Positions 1-5,242 of a stretch of 5,992 nucleotides of DNA are shown here, piece after piece. The position numbers and the translations under genes are program-made. How positions within the stretch are numbered: the first letter of the stretch is position 1; each line of letters starts with the position of its first letter. The DNA is from Candidatus Manganitrophaceae bacterium. Its GTDB lineage: Bacteria; Nitrospirota; Nitrospiria; SBBL01; Manganitrophaceae. A model generated the notes under the pieces. The model made no database searches, was not told the origin of the DNA, and saw only the letters and a program-made list of their open reading frames with translations. The stretch lies in contig SCUR01000166.1 of NCBI GenBank assembly GCA_004297235.1, positions 1 through 5,992 of the forward strand, written 5' to 3'.

Positions 1-40
1 AAAAAAAAAGAGGCCCCCCCAGTCAGAGGGACCTCTTTTC
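1..40 (-). terminator. Rho-independent terminator for the minus-strand genes
   Basis: Read on the minus strand, an 8-bp stem (AAAAGAGG at 6-13 pairing with CCTCTTTT at 32-39) is extended, after one C/A mismatch, by three G-C pairs (15-17 with 28-30). It is followed by an unbroken run of T ending at the window edge. The T run lies only on the minus-strand exit side, so it acts mainly for right-to-left transcription. It begins 15 nt after the stop codon of the gene ending at 56. Confidence 0.85.
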
Positions 41-55
41 AAAAACAAAAAATCA

Positions 56-661
56 CTATGGCACCTCAAGCAGAGGAAGATAGCTCGACGCCTTGATATT
101 CTCGCAGGCCACGGCTTCAATCTCTTCTTCCATCATCGCAATCAGCTCCGAAGCCGCAATCTCCTTCCTCCCATGCAGTTTCTCGATGTATCCCTCGATC
201 GCTTCCTCGATAATCTTCCGGCAGAAGGCCTCCACCGTTTTAGAGGAAAACGCCGGCTCTGTGTCGACATAGTGGAAGACCTCCTCATCGGAAAAGATAA
301 CCGGGAAAGACCGCTGATGGATCTGGGAGAACAAAAAGGTGTGAAGTAGAAACGCCTTCGTATTCTGGATATCCGGAAAGCCCGATGTGATCTGTGGCGA
401 GATCACGTCGAAGACCTTCACATTCTTCGATAAACGCGTAAGATGCCGGATCTCCGGGGCTTCCGGATTCTCCTTTCTCAACACTCCCAGCATCCGCTGA
501 ATTTCCTCAAGATGCTGCGGGAATAAGGGACGAAGCCTCCCCGCCATCTGCATCCACACTTCGGCGTTATCGAGACCTTCGGACATGCAGCCATACTGCG
601 CATAGAAAAGGTTGAATCCCTTCATGATCGACCGGGTGGTCGCCACCAAGACTCGCCCCAT
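56..661 (-). CDS. Hypothetical protein of unknown function, N-terminus uncertain
   Basis: I do not recognise the family. The body is a soluble, alpha-helix-rich protein with no signal peptide or membrane segment. The N-terminal part is aromatic (GFNLFYAQYG), the middle is mixed with helices rich in Leu, Arg and Glu, and the last about 60 residues are strongly acidic helix (EEAIEGYIEKL, then IAMMEEEIEA). The frame is open up to position 970, but that extension translates a tRNA fragment (GGDRTSDLLIAN), so it is not authentic protein. The remaining ATG candidates are at 661 (201 aa) and 623-625 (189 aa). Neither has a convincing Shine-Dalgarno, so the true start may have been lost where the tRNA fragment now sits. 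A strong terminator follows the TAG stop. The gene occupies the position after the decayed peptidase that the pRiA4b-like gene occupies after the intact one. Confident that it is coding, not of the start. Confidence 0.6.
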   Translation of the reverse strand: MGRVLVATTRSIMKGFNLFYAQYGCMSEGLDNAEVWMQMAGRLRPLFPQHLEEIQRMLGVLRKENPEAPEIRHLTRLSKNVKVFDVISPQITSGFPDIQNTKAFLLHTFLFSQIHQRSFPVIFSDEEVFHYVDTEPAFSSKTVEAFCRKIIEEAIEGYIEKLHGRKEIAASELIAMMEEEIEAVACENIKASSYLPLLEVP

Positions 662-662
662 G

Positions 663-707
663 TTAGCAATCAGGAGGTCGGAGGTTCGATCCCCCCCAGC
701 TCCACCA
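663..707 (+). other. 3' fragment of a tRNA gene (tRNA-Ala-like), candidate att site
   Basis: The plus strand matches a tRNA from anticodon loop to CCA with exact spacing: 7-nt loop TTAGCAA (663-669), 3' anticodon stem TCAGG (670-674), variable loop AGGTC (675-679), T stem GGAGG (680-684), T loop TTCGATC (685-691), 3' T stem CCCCC (692-696), acceptor strand CAGCTCC (697-703), A73 and CCA (705-707). No acceptor 5' strand or D arm lies upstream, so it is a fragment and not a working gene. The T stem has one A-C mismatch, consistent with a decaying copy. Read literally the anticodon is AGC. An alanine tRNA with TGC or GGC, with homology starting at GCAA (666), is the likelier source. Such 3' ends are typical integrase attachment-site duplications. 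No second copy is visible in this window. Confidence 0.75.
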
Positions 708-739
708 AAAATCAACAACTTATAAAATATAATCTGGTC

Positions 740-960
740 GGAAAAACAAACGGTGACCATCCGAAAGCTACGTCTCTCATCCCCTGGGGCCATCGTCAGA
801 AGACGATTCGGGCTCTCCGCACCGCCAGCGTCTCCGTTTAGGATGACAAACGATGTGCCAGGGGGCGGACCGAAGAGGGAGAGCGCATCCTGAAAGGGTT
901 GATCCGGAAGGGGCGGGCCGCCCCATAGAACATGGCCCGGTATTTCTCGGGCTCTTACAG
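740..960 (-). pseudogene. Possible decayed coding remnant between the tRNA fragment and the degraded peptidase
   Basis: This 662-1013 gap holds no intact gene that I can support. On the minus strand two protein-like stretches appear in different frames: EPEKYRAMFYGAARP near 915-960, then PFQDALSLFGPPPGTSFVILNGDAGG and onward to about 740 in another frame. That pattern would fit one gene broken by a frameshift, but I recognise neither piece and saw no ribosome site. The stretch next to the tRNA fragment (708-735) is AT-rich. It contains TATAAT at 728-733 but no matching -35, so I do not call a promoter. Confidence 0.2.
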
Positions 961-1013
961 ACGTCGCCACCTTTGGAGACCTGTAGCTTTGTGATGCCGG
1001 TTAATTTCCCGGC

Positions 1014-1382
1014 CTACTCGACGAAAAGTTTCTGATAGCCCGTAGGTGTGCTCCAGTCTAGGGCCACCTCTTTCAAGAGCCGCCGATGAAAAAGTGTTTC
1101 ATCCGGTGGGAGACCATCCCATTCCGGTTCCAGACGGGCAACTGAAATCACCGCCACCCCCTCTCTCGGATCGGCCTCTCCGAAGATAAAGTTTTGGTCA
1201 GCGGCGTAAAGATCGACGGCGACAACCCCCAAGACCCGCTCCACGCCAGGCTTTTTAAGATCTGGGTGGACAAATACTGGCGCCGTTCCGGATCATAACT
1301 GGAGGGGGCGGGGACCCCGAAGATCGGCTGCAAGGATGCGGCAAGGGACTGAAGGGTCGCCGAGGGGAAGGAGATGAATCAA
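1014..1382 (-). pseudogene. Degraded archaemetzincin (M54 peptidase) copy
   Basis: A damaged relative of the intact archaemetzincin at 2278-2793. Matching blocks include SSYDPERRQY.STQILKSLA (frame 1) and ERVLGVVAVDLYAAD, then EGVAVIS.ARL and GLPPDE (frame 2). The TTG start (1380-1382) and IHLLPLGD beginning are kept. Damage, relative to the intact copy: about 14 nt missing just after the start region, about 27 nt missing before SSYDP, about 25 nt missing before ERVLG (losing RFKSSLTQ), a 1-nt deletion in the zinc motif with the first His codon CAT changed to CTA, and a final deletion removing the segment for LGHCPDPA. The last frame ends in unrelated residues at a TAG at 1014-1016. The product cannot be a zinc peptidase. 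It is preceded by a decayed HU copy at the same 21-nt spacing as in the intact pair. Confidence 0.85.
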
Positions 1383-1606
1383 GGGGTTTCCTTCTCCGGA
1401 TATTTAAAGAGTTTTCTTCAAGGAAGGAGCCGGCTTAAATCCGACCGTCTTTGAGAGCTTGATGGTGATGCCTCTCCCGTTCTCGGGTTTCTCTCCTTCC
1501 GGGCCTTTCGTTTCTTCACGGTGAAGACTCCGAACACGGGATAGGCAAAGCGCCCTTCCTTTTAATTGTCCTGCTCAGGGCAGAAAATACCGCTCCGACA
1601 ACTTGA
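1023..1606 (-). repeat. Diverged direct repeat, left copy (decayed HU-archaemetzincin module)
   Basis: Nucleotide similarity to 2342-3019 is easy to follow by eye. Long near-identical blocks include GGCTTTTTAAGATCTGGGTG, CTGGCGCCGTTCCGGATC and AAGGGGTTTCCTTCTCCGGA. The left copy is about 95 nt shorter because of several deletions, so this is an old duplication or an imported relative, not a recent perfect repeat. Confidence 0.85.
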
Positions 1607-1607
1607 C
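1404..1607 (-). pseudogene. Degraded HU-family DNA-binding protein copy
   Basis: Aligns with residues from about 23 to the end of the HU protein at 2815-3087. Recognisable pieces in shifting frames are RQVVGAVFSALSRTIK, then GRFAYPVFGVFTVKKRKARK and ERNPRTGEA, and finally the SLKKTL-like end with the TAA at 1404-1406. At least two single-base deletions break the frame: one after the AAA-rich segment and one after GEA. The conserved PGFG is changed to PVFG and GRNP to ERNP. The N-terminal 20 or so codons and the ribosome site are missing: similarity to the intact copy stops near 1607, where unrelated sequence begins. It lies directly upstream of the degraded peptidase copy. Confidence 0.8.
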
Positions 1608-1678
1608 GGGCAACTCGTCCGATCTCACACCATCGTCGAGCATACCACAGCGATACTCGATGCACTCGATGCTCCCTT

Positions 1679-2218
1679 TCATTCTTCGCCTTCCTCCTCT
1701 CCATCGACATACTGTGGCGGGCTCTCCCCCACTCGCTTGATCACCTTCGGATACTTCCCGCGTGGCTCCTCATCTTCGACGGCGACCACATTGATCTGGT
1801 GCCACCAGTCGTCCCCAAAATCAAACCAGTACCCGAAGACGTCTCCCCGCTTCAACCCCAGTGACCCGATCATCGTGCGCGTCACGTTGCCGGCCGGGCT
1901 CTCGTCGCCGAAAGGATCATCCATCGTCATCGGCAAGACATATTTCCTGGCCTTTGGATCCATCGGCCCTTTGCCACCGATCTGGAACTCGTACAGGTGC
2001 TCCTCTTCGCGATCGAAGGCGGTGAAGAGGATGTGATGCAGGTCGGCCATCGTTTGGTCGCCGCGAATCTGTACGGTCCGGGAGATCACTTTGTTCTTCC
2101 TGGCGAACTTCTTGGTGATCGGGCCGCTGAGGATGAACACCTCCAGTGTGTAGAGGCCACCTCCAGGTTGCGCCCTCCAAGCGGTCCCGGTCCTTTTCTT
2201 CTTCGGTTCTCTTTTCAT
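1679..2218 (-). CDS. Plasmid pRiA4b ORF-3-like family protein
   Basis: A 179-residue protein resembling the pRiA4b ORF-3 family (also called the IS1096 passenger TnpR-like family), a small-protein family of unproven function often found in accessory DNA. Visible hallmarks are the N-terminal strand YTLEVFILSGP (about 23-33), the TMADLHHILFTAFD helix (56-69) followed by HLYEFQIGG (74-82), the signature FDFGDDWWHQI (132-142) and the C-terminal YPKVIKRVGESPPQY (156-170). A very acidic tail follows. The start at ATG 2216-2218 gives a basic MKREPKKKR beginning. A GTG at 2293 would add 25 residues of poor quality and overlap the peptidase gene. The ribosome site is weak, so translation may be coupled to the upstream peptidase, whose stop is 59 nt away. 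Family assignment is fairly sure; role is unknown. Confidence 0.85.
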   Translation of the reverse strand: MKREPKKKRTGTAWRAQPGGGLYTLEVFILSGPITKKFARKNKVISRTVQIRGDQTMADLHHILFTAFDREEEHLYEFQIGGKGPMDPKARKYVLPMTMDDPFGDESPAGNVTRTMIGSLGLKRGDVFGYWFDFGDDWWHQINVVAVEDEEPRGKYPKVIKRVGESPPQYVDGEEEGEE

Positions 2219-2277
2219 GGTGCAGGTTCCAGCCCTTCCCCCCTGATTTCCCACCGTTAAATGATCCGAGCGACAGT

Positions 2278-2793
2278 CTAGAGGAGGGCGCACTCCGGGC
2301 AGAAGGACTCTCCCTTCTGATCGGTCTCTTTGAGTTCGTTGGAAAAGTGCATGACACAGGCTGGATCGGGGCAGTGTCCCAGGCCGTAGGTGTGCCCCAG
2401 TTCATGGACCGCCTCCTTCAGAATTCGCTGATGAAGGAGCGCCTCATCAGGTGGGAGGCCATAGAACTCCGGTTTCAGACGGGCGATGGAAATGACCGCC
2501 ACCCCCTCCCTCGAATCCGCCTCTCCCAAGACGAAATTCAGGTCAGCGGCATAGAGATCAACAGCCACCACCCCCAAGGCCCGCTCCACCTGGGTCAAGG
2601 AACTCTTAAACCGGGCGAGGCTTTTTAAGATCTGGGTGGAGGAATACTGGCGCCGTTCCGGATCGTAGCTGGAGGGGGGAAGATCGACCGGATCATGAGG
2701 AATGACCGGGAGGTCGAAGACCCGTTGCAGGGATGAGGCAAGGAACTGAAGGGTCGCCTCGGAGACATCGCCGAGGGGAAGGAGATGGATCAA
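2278..2793 (-). CDS. amzA: Archaemetzincin, zinc-dependent metallopeptidase family M54
   Basis: A predicted cytoplasmic zinc peptidase of 171 residues. The family signature is complete: HELGHTYGLGH at 130-140 supplies three zinc-binding His and the catalytic Glu131; Cys141, Cys146 and the conserved Met148 follow; the C-terminal CPEC (165-168) closes the four-cysteine set thought to bind a second, structural zinc. The order H-E-x-x-H-x-x-G-x-x-H-C-x4-C-x-M-x16-C-x-x-C is diagnostic of archaemetzincins. There is no signal peptide. The start is TTG (2791-2793): the in-frame stretch back to the HU stop contains no other start codon, and GGAGAAGGA lies 6 nt upstream. The gene sits 21 nt behind HU and in the same frame, so the two are probably co-transcribed. 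The family is common in archaea and patchy in bacteria; its physiological substrate is not known. A degraded copy lies at 1014-1382. Confidence 0.92.
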   Translation of the reverse strand: MIHLLPLGDVSEATLQFLASSLQRVFDLPVIPHDPVDLPPSSYDPERRQYSSTQILKSLARFKSSLTQVERALGVVAVDLYAADLNFVLGEADSREGVAVISIARLKPEFYGLPPDEALLHQRILKEAVHELGHTYGLGHCPDPACVMHFSNELKETDQKGESFCPECALL

Positions 2794-3019
2794 GGGGTTT
2801 CCTTCTCCGGATGTTTAAAGAATTTTCTTCAGGGAAGGAGCCGGCTTGAATCCGACGGTCTTGGAGGGCTTGATGCTGATCGCCTCTCCCGTCCTCGGAT
2901 TTCTCCCCTTCCGGGCCTTTCGCTTCCTCACGGTGAAGACCCCGAAACCGGGGTAGGCAATGCGCCCCTCTTTTTTAAGAGACCTGCCGAGGGCAGCGAA
3001 GACCGCTTCAACAACCTCC
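2342..3019 (-). repeat. Diverged direct repeat, right copy (intact HU-archaemetzincin module)
   Basis: The intact partner of the repeat at 1023-1606, in the same orientation. It covers most of the archaemetzincin gene and the C-terminal three-quarters of HU. Similarity stops inside the HU N-terminus near 3019, so the duplication or later deletion boundary falls within the gene. Confidence 0.85.
2800..2808 (-). promoter_or_regulatory. Ribosome binding site fixing the TTG start of the archaemetzincin
   Basis: GGAGAAGGA on the minus strand, 6 nt before the TTG at 2793, lies wholly in the 21-nt gap after the HU stop codon. The same sequence and spacing are kept in the decayed copy (about 1389-1397), which supports TTG as the ancestral start. 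Confidence 0.75.
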
Positions 3020-3087
3020 CCAGCGGCCTTCTTGCTCAAACCGTTGCTCGACTTCCGGATCGACTCGATCAGTTCTCCTTTGGTCAT
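2815..3087 (-). CDS. HU-family nucleoid-associated DNA-binding protein
   Basis: A 90-residue protein of standard HU length. It has the helical dimerisation half (MTKGELIESI, GLSKKAAGEVVEAVFAAL to about residue 33), the turn GRIAYPGFGVF (41-51), the DNA-binding arm with VRKRKARKGRNPRTGE (53-68), where the Pro64-bearing tip inserts into the minor groove in known HU/IHF proteins, and the final FKPAPSLKK helix. The usual family text reads FKPGKxLK, so APS is a slight variation. The ATG at 3085-3087 is chosen because AAGGAG lies 5 nt upstream and the protein then begins like a typical HU. The frame is open further upstream, but that extension (MISSSGRVKKW...) is not HU-like. It is first in a cluster with the archaemetzincin and pRiA4b-like genes. 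I cannot tell HU from IHF-like subtypes, nor whether this is the cell's main HU. Confidence 0.93.
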   Translation of the reverse strand: MTKGELIESIRKSSNGLSKKAAGEVVEAVFAALGRSLKKEGRIAYPGFGVFTVRKRKARKGRNPRTGEAISIKPSKTVGFKPAPSLKKIL

Positions 3088-3092
3088 GATCA

Positions 3093-3100
3093 CTCCTTCC
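3093..3100 (-). promoter_or_regulatory. Strong ribosome binding site of the HU gene
   Basis: GGAAGGAG on the minus strand lies 5 nt before the ATG at 3087. It decides for this start over the longer open frame that continues upstream to 3177. Confidence 0.8.
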
Positions 3101-3168
3101 TGTAGGGTATCGGCTTCAAATCGTGTGCAAGACAACAAGCGACGCCACTTTTTAACACGTCCTGATGA

Positions 3169-3184
3169 TGAAATCAAGATTTCA
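3169..3184. promoter_or_regulatory. Perfect inverted repeat upstream of the HU cluster, possible operator
   Basis: TGAAATC-AA-GATTTCA is a 7-bp perfect inverted repeat with a 2-nt centre. It lies about 80 nt upstream of the HU start and is flanked by a second pairing, CCTGA (3161-3165) with TCAGG (3182-3186). There is no T run on either strand, so a terminator is unlikely. Its placement suits a repressor site for the HU-archaemetzincin cluster, but I found no convincing -35/-10 pair nearby. Confidence 0.3.
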
Positions 3185-3311
3185 GGTGATGTTCTTCAGG
3201 CATGATGATCGAGAAGCGTTCGGAATGGAGCAGGTCCCGCAACCGGGGCCTGTTTTTGAAGGAGGCGAAGTAAGCCCGGCACCGGCAGCCGGACGAGCCA
3301 AACCCGGCCAC
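3174..3311 (-). CDS. Possible small protein of 45 residues, unrecognised
   Basis: A short frame starting at GTG 3309-3311 with GGAGG 5 nt upstream and ending at TGA 3174-3176. The predicted product is basic, with a CRC motif near residue 9, an arginine- and aromatic-rich middle (AYFASFKNRPRLRDLL) and an EEHHLKS end. It starts 2 nt after the stop of the preceding small frame, whose last codons carry its ribosome site, an arrangement typical of coupled translation. Against it: the short length, the GTG start and the Gly/Arg/Cys-rich beginning, which is common in chance GC-rich frames. I do not recognise the product. Confidence 0.25.
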   Translation of the reverse strand: MAGFGSSGCRCRAYFASFKNRPRLRDLLHSERFSIIMPEEHHLKS

Positions 3312-3313
3312 GA

Positions 3314-3454
3314 TCACCTCCGCAGTCGAAGCACCCTACCCGCCTCGGTTCCAACAGCAAAGAGGTGGGCCGCCTTCAGCGCCATCGTATTGATTACGAC
3401 GGCAAAAAGGCCGGCGAGAAAGCCGTTCTTTAATTTTTCCTTGATTGCCGTCAA
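3314..3454 (-). CDS. Possible small membrane protein or truncated N-terminal stump
   Basis: A 46-residue frame beginning at TTG 3452-3454, just after AGAGGAGGA and 17 nt behind the stop of the YVTN propeller gene, and ending at TGA 3314-3316. The product starts TAIKEKLKNG and continues with a hydrophobic segment, FLAGLFAVVINTMALKAAHLFAV, long enough for one membrane helix, then a short basic tail LRLRR. The positive-then-hydrophobic layout resembles the first helix of a larger membrane protein, so this may be what remains of a gene cut off at the edge of the accessory region. The ribosome site is very close to the TTG, which weakens the start call. Confidence 0.35.
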   Translation of the reverse strand: MTAIKEKLKNGFLAGLFAVVINTMALKAAHLFAVGTEAGRVLRLRR

Positions 3455-3471
3455 TCCTCCTCTTTCACTCT

Positions 3472-4461
3472 TTATGGAAGATAGACGACATCGATCGGTT
3501 TCTTCCCGACGCCGTAGGTCGCCGTCACCTCGTTTGACCGTGTTTCGATCACCCGGACATCGTTTGTCTTCTCGTGGCCGACGAAGAGCCGGCGGCCGTC
3601 CTCGTCCGGCCAGATACCGTGCGGCTCTTCTCCCACCGCGATTTTCCCGACCTGTTTCTGTCCCTCTTCCTCGTAGATTTCAACGGCATTCTCCTTGGCA
3701 ATCGTCACATAGACGAATTTTCCCCCGGCGTTCTGAACAAAGGCGAGATGGTTCGGCGCCTTGCCGACCGAAAAGGTTTTGCGAAGCGTCAGCGATCCGG
3801 CATCGACAATCGAAACCTGGCTGGTGTCTTTGTGGGTGATCCAGACCTCCTTGCCGTCGTGCGAGAGCATCAGAAAGGGGGAGAATTGGCTCGGCATCGG
3901 GATCGTGGCGACGGCCTTGCGGGAGGAGACGTCGATGACGGCGAGGTTCGCCTCTTTCTGACTTCCGACGAAGGCGCGCTTTCCGTCATGTGAAAACATC
4001 ACCATCGACGGGCCGCTCACCGTCGGAATTTCTTCTTTGATCTTGAATTTCTTCACGTCGATCACCGAAATGTGGCTTTCTCCCCGGACCGTCACCCAGG
4101 CCTCTTTGCCGTCGGGGGTGAAGGTGGCGACGTGCGGCTCACGGCCGGGAAGCAGATATCCCAGGACCTTCCGGCTTTCGGTCTCGATCGCCACCACGGT
4201 GCTGGAACCCCGTCCGGTGACCCACAGCATCTTACCGTCGGGGGAGGGCATCATGCCGTGAATGTCGATATGGCCGTTATAGAGCGGACGGTGGTGGTCT
4301 TCATCCCCTAACGGGATCGTCTCCACCGCGCCGGTGTCGGTGTCGATCACCGAGACGGTGTTGGAAATCTCGTTGGCGGTATAGACGGTTCCGGCGAAGG
4401 CCGCTCCCATCCCTGAAGCCGCCCCGATCAGAACCCAAGAAAGAAAAACGAGCCTCTTCAT
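3472..4461 (-). CDS. Exported YVTN-family seven-bladed beta-propeller protein
   Basis: A 329-residue exported protein. An N-terminal signal peptide, MKRLVFLSWVLIGAASGMGAAFA (1-23, AFA before the likely cut), is followed by YVTN-type blades. Repeats begin with the mature N-terminus (GTVYTANEISNTVSVID) and continue through PSPDGKMLWVTGRG, FTPDGKEAWVTVRG, FSHDGKRAFVGS, LSHDGKEVWITH, GGKFVYVTIA and DEDGRRLFVGH, with a closing strand DVVYLP. That gives about seven blades with the usual ring closure. Members serve as extracytoplasmic binding or scaffold proteins, and some related propellers carry heme d1; the sequence here does not fix a ligand. ATG 4459-4461 is chosen because GGGGAGGG lies 4 nt upstream and it opens the signal peptide; a longer in-frame start at 4533 would overlap the preceding gene. 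It is last of the three-gene exported operon, with a 52-nt gap to the gene before it. Confidence 0.9.
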   Translation of the reverse strand: MKRLVFLSWVLIGAASGMGAAFAGTVYTANEISNTVSVIDTDTGAVETIPLGDEDHHRPLYNGHIDIHGMMPSPDGKMLWVTGRGSSTVVAIETESRKVLGYLLPGREPHVATFTPDGKEAWVTVRGESHISVIDVKKFKIKEEIPTVSGPSMVMFSHDGKRAFVGSQKEANLAVIDVSSRKAVATIPMPSQFSPFLMLSHDGKEVWITHKDTSQVSIVDAGSLTLRKTFSVGKAPNHLAFVQNAGGKFVYVTIAKENAVEIYEEEGQKQVGKIAVGEEPHGIWPDEDGRRLFVGHEKTNDVRVIETRSNEVTATYGVGKKPIDVVYLP

Positions 4462-4465
4462 TGAT

Positions 4466-4473
4466 CCCTCCCC
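4466..4473 (-). promoter_or_regulatory. Ribosome binding site of the YVTN propeller gene
   Basis: GGGGAGGG on the minus strand, 4 nt before the ATG at 4461, supports the start that opens with a signal peptide. Just upstream the intergenic region carries a small tandem repeat, TTATTGC twice. Confidence 0.65.
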
Positions 4474-4513
4474 TGATTTTCCGGCAATAAGCAATAAGTG
4501 GAATGTCCTCGCA

Positions 4514-5173
4514 TCAGTTCCCATTGACAACAAAATCGACCTTTCGGATGTTGGAAATCACGTCGATCCCCATCAGCCGGAGGTCTTTTTCATCATAAAC
4601 CCCGTTCCCGTCCCGATCCTCCACCACATCGGGGGCGACCCCCTCCACCACGGCGACGAAGAGACGGGAAGGGGTCTCTTCTCCTTCTCGGCCGAAGGCA
4701 TTCTTCGCCCCGACGATCCAGGTCGCCCAGATCTCCGTCTCTTCCTCCGTCCGGTTCGTCACGGCGACGATATTAAAAAGATTCGCCACATTCTGGCCGG
4801 GGCCGGCCCCGATGAGGGTGCTGGAGAGAAGGACCACCAGGCCGGGGAAATAATCACGGTTCGCCCCCGGGCCGAACATCCCCGGAAACGGGGGGACGTT
4901 CTGATGGCTCCCCGGCCCGGTCAGCTCCGGCGAGGCCCCCGTGGAGGGAAGATCGCCGTCAAACCGGGCGACGAGATCGACCAGAAAGGCGCGGCTCTCC
5001 ACCCCGGCGACATCGCCGCTCTTCGGGGCAAAGAGATCGAGGCTCACGGAGCCGGCCTCCGCCTGCGCCGCCGTCATCGCCAGAATAAAAGCGAGGACCA
5101 CGGCGGACCCCAGGCCCGCCTGCCTTAAAAATCCCAACCGACTTCCCATATCGACTTTTTTCAGAAACAGCAT
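4514..5173 (-). CDS. Exported protein with an EF-hand-like calcium loop, function unknown
   Basis: A 219-residue protein of no family I recognise. The N-terminus has several basic residues, then a hydrophobic stretch AGLGSAVVLAFILAMTAA and a likely signal-peptidase site near AQAEA-G (about residue 40). The mature part begins SVSLDLFAPKSGD, and its first half is rich in Gly, Pro and Asn (TGPGSHQNVPPFPGMFGPGAN). Residues 186-197 read DRDGNGVYDEKD, with acidic or Asn residues at loop positions 1, 3, 5, 9 and 12 as in EF-hand and dockerin-type calcium loops. Only one such loop is visible. ATG 5171-5173 is chosen because AAGGAG stands just upstream; an in-frame ATG at 5239 lies inside the intergenic gap. 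It sits between two YVTN propellers and is probably co-transcribed with them, which suggests a shared cell-envelope job. Confidence 0.85.
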   Translation of the reverse strand: MLFLKKVDMGSRLGFLRQAGLGSAVVLAFILAMTAAQAEAGSVSLDLFAPKSGDVAGVESRAFLVDLVARFDGDLPSTGASPELTGPGSHQNVPPFPGMFGPGANRDYFPGLVVLLSSTLIGAGPGQNVANLFNIVAVTNRTEEETEIWATWIVGAKNAFGREGEETPSRLFVAVVEGVAPDVVEDRDGNGVYDEKDLRLMGIDVISNIRKVDFVVNGN

Positions 5174-5242
5174 TGTGACTCTCCTTCTGTTTAGGATCGT
5201 GAACGTTTTAAGTTTCTTCAATCTCGGAACGATATTCAATTT

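Noticed and set aside
728..733. TATAAT downstream of the tRNA fragment on the plus strand
   Set aside because: No -35 element at proper spacing and no supported plus-strand gene follows; it lies in a locally AT-rich patch.
990..1012. Hairpin GCCGG-loop-CCGGC near the end of the decayed peptidase
   Set aside because: Five-bp stem with no T run on either strand; not a credible terminator.
1655..1672. Tandem 9-mer ACTCGATGC twice
   Set aside because: Two copies only, in a short intergenic stretch; too small to call a repeat array or iteron.
1566..2036. A 156-residue plus-strand open frame
   Set aside because: It overlaps the pRiA4b-like gene on the opposite strand and shows serine/proline-rich composition without any recognisable motif.
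3110..3150. Possible promoter for HU (TTGCAC and TACCCT on the minus strand)
   Set aside because: Spacing is 15 nt and the -10 matches only three of six consensus bases; not strong enough to report as a feature.
3165..3839. A 224-residue plus-strand open frame
   Set aside because: It lies opposite the propeller gene, is rich in Arg, Ser and Pro as antisense GC-rich frames are, and has no ribosome site; the minus-strand reading with signal peptide and blades is clearly the real one.
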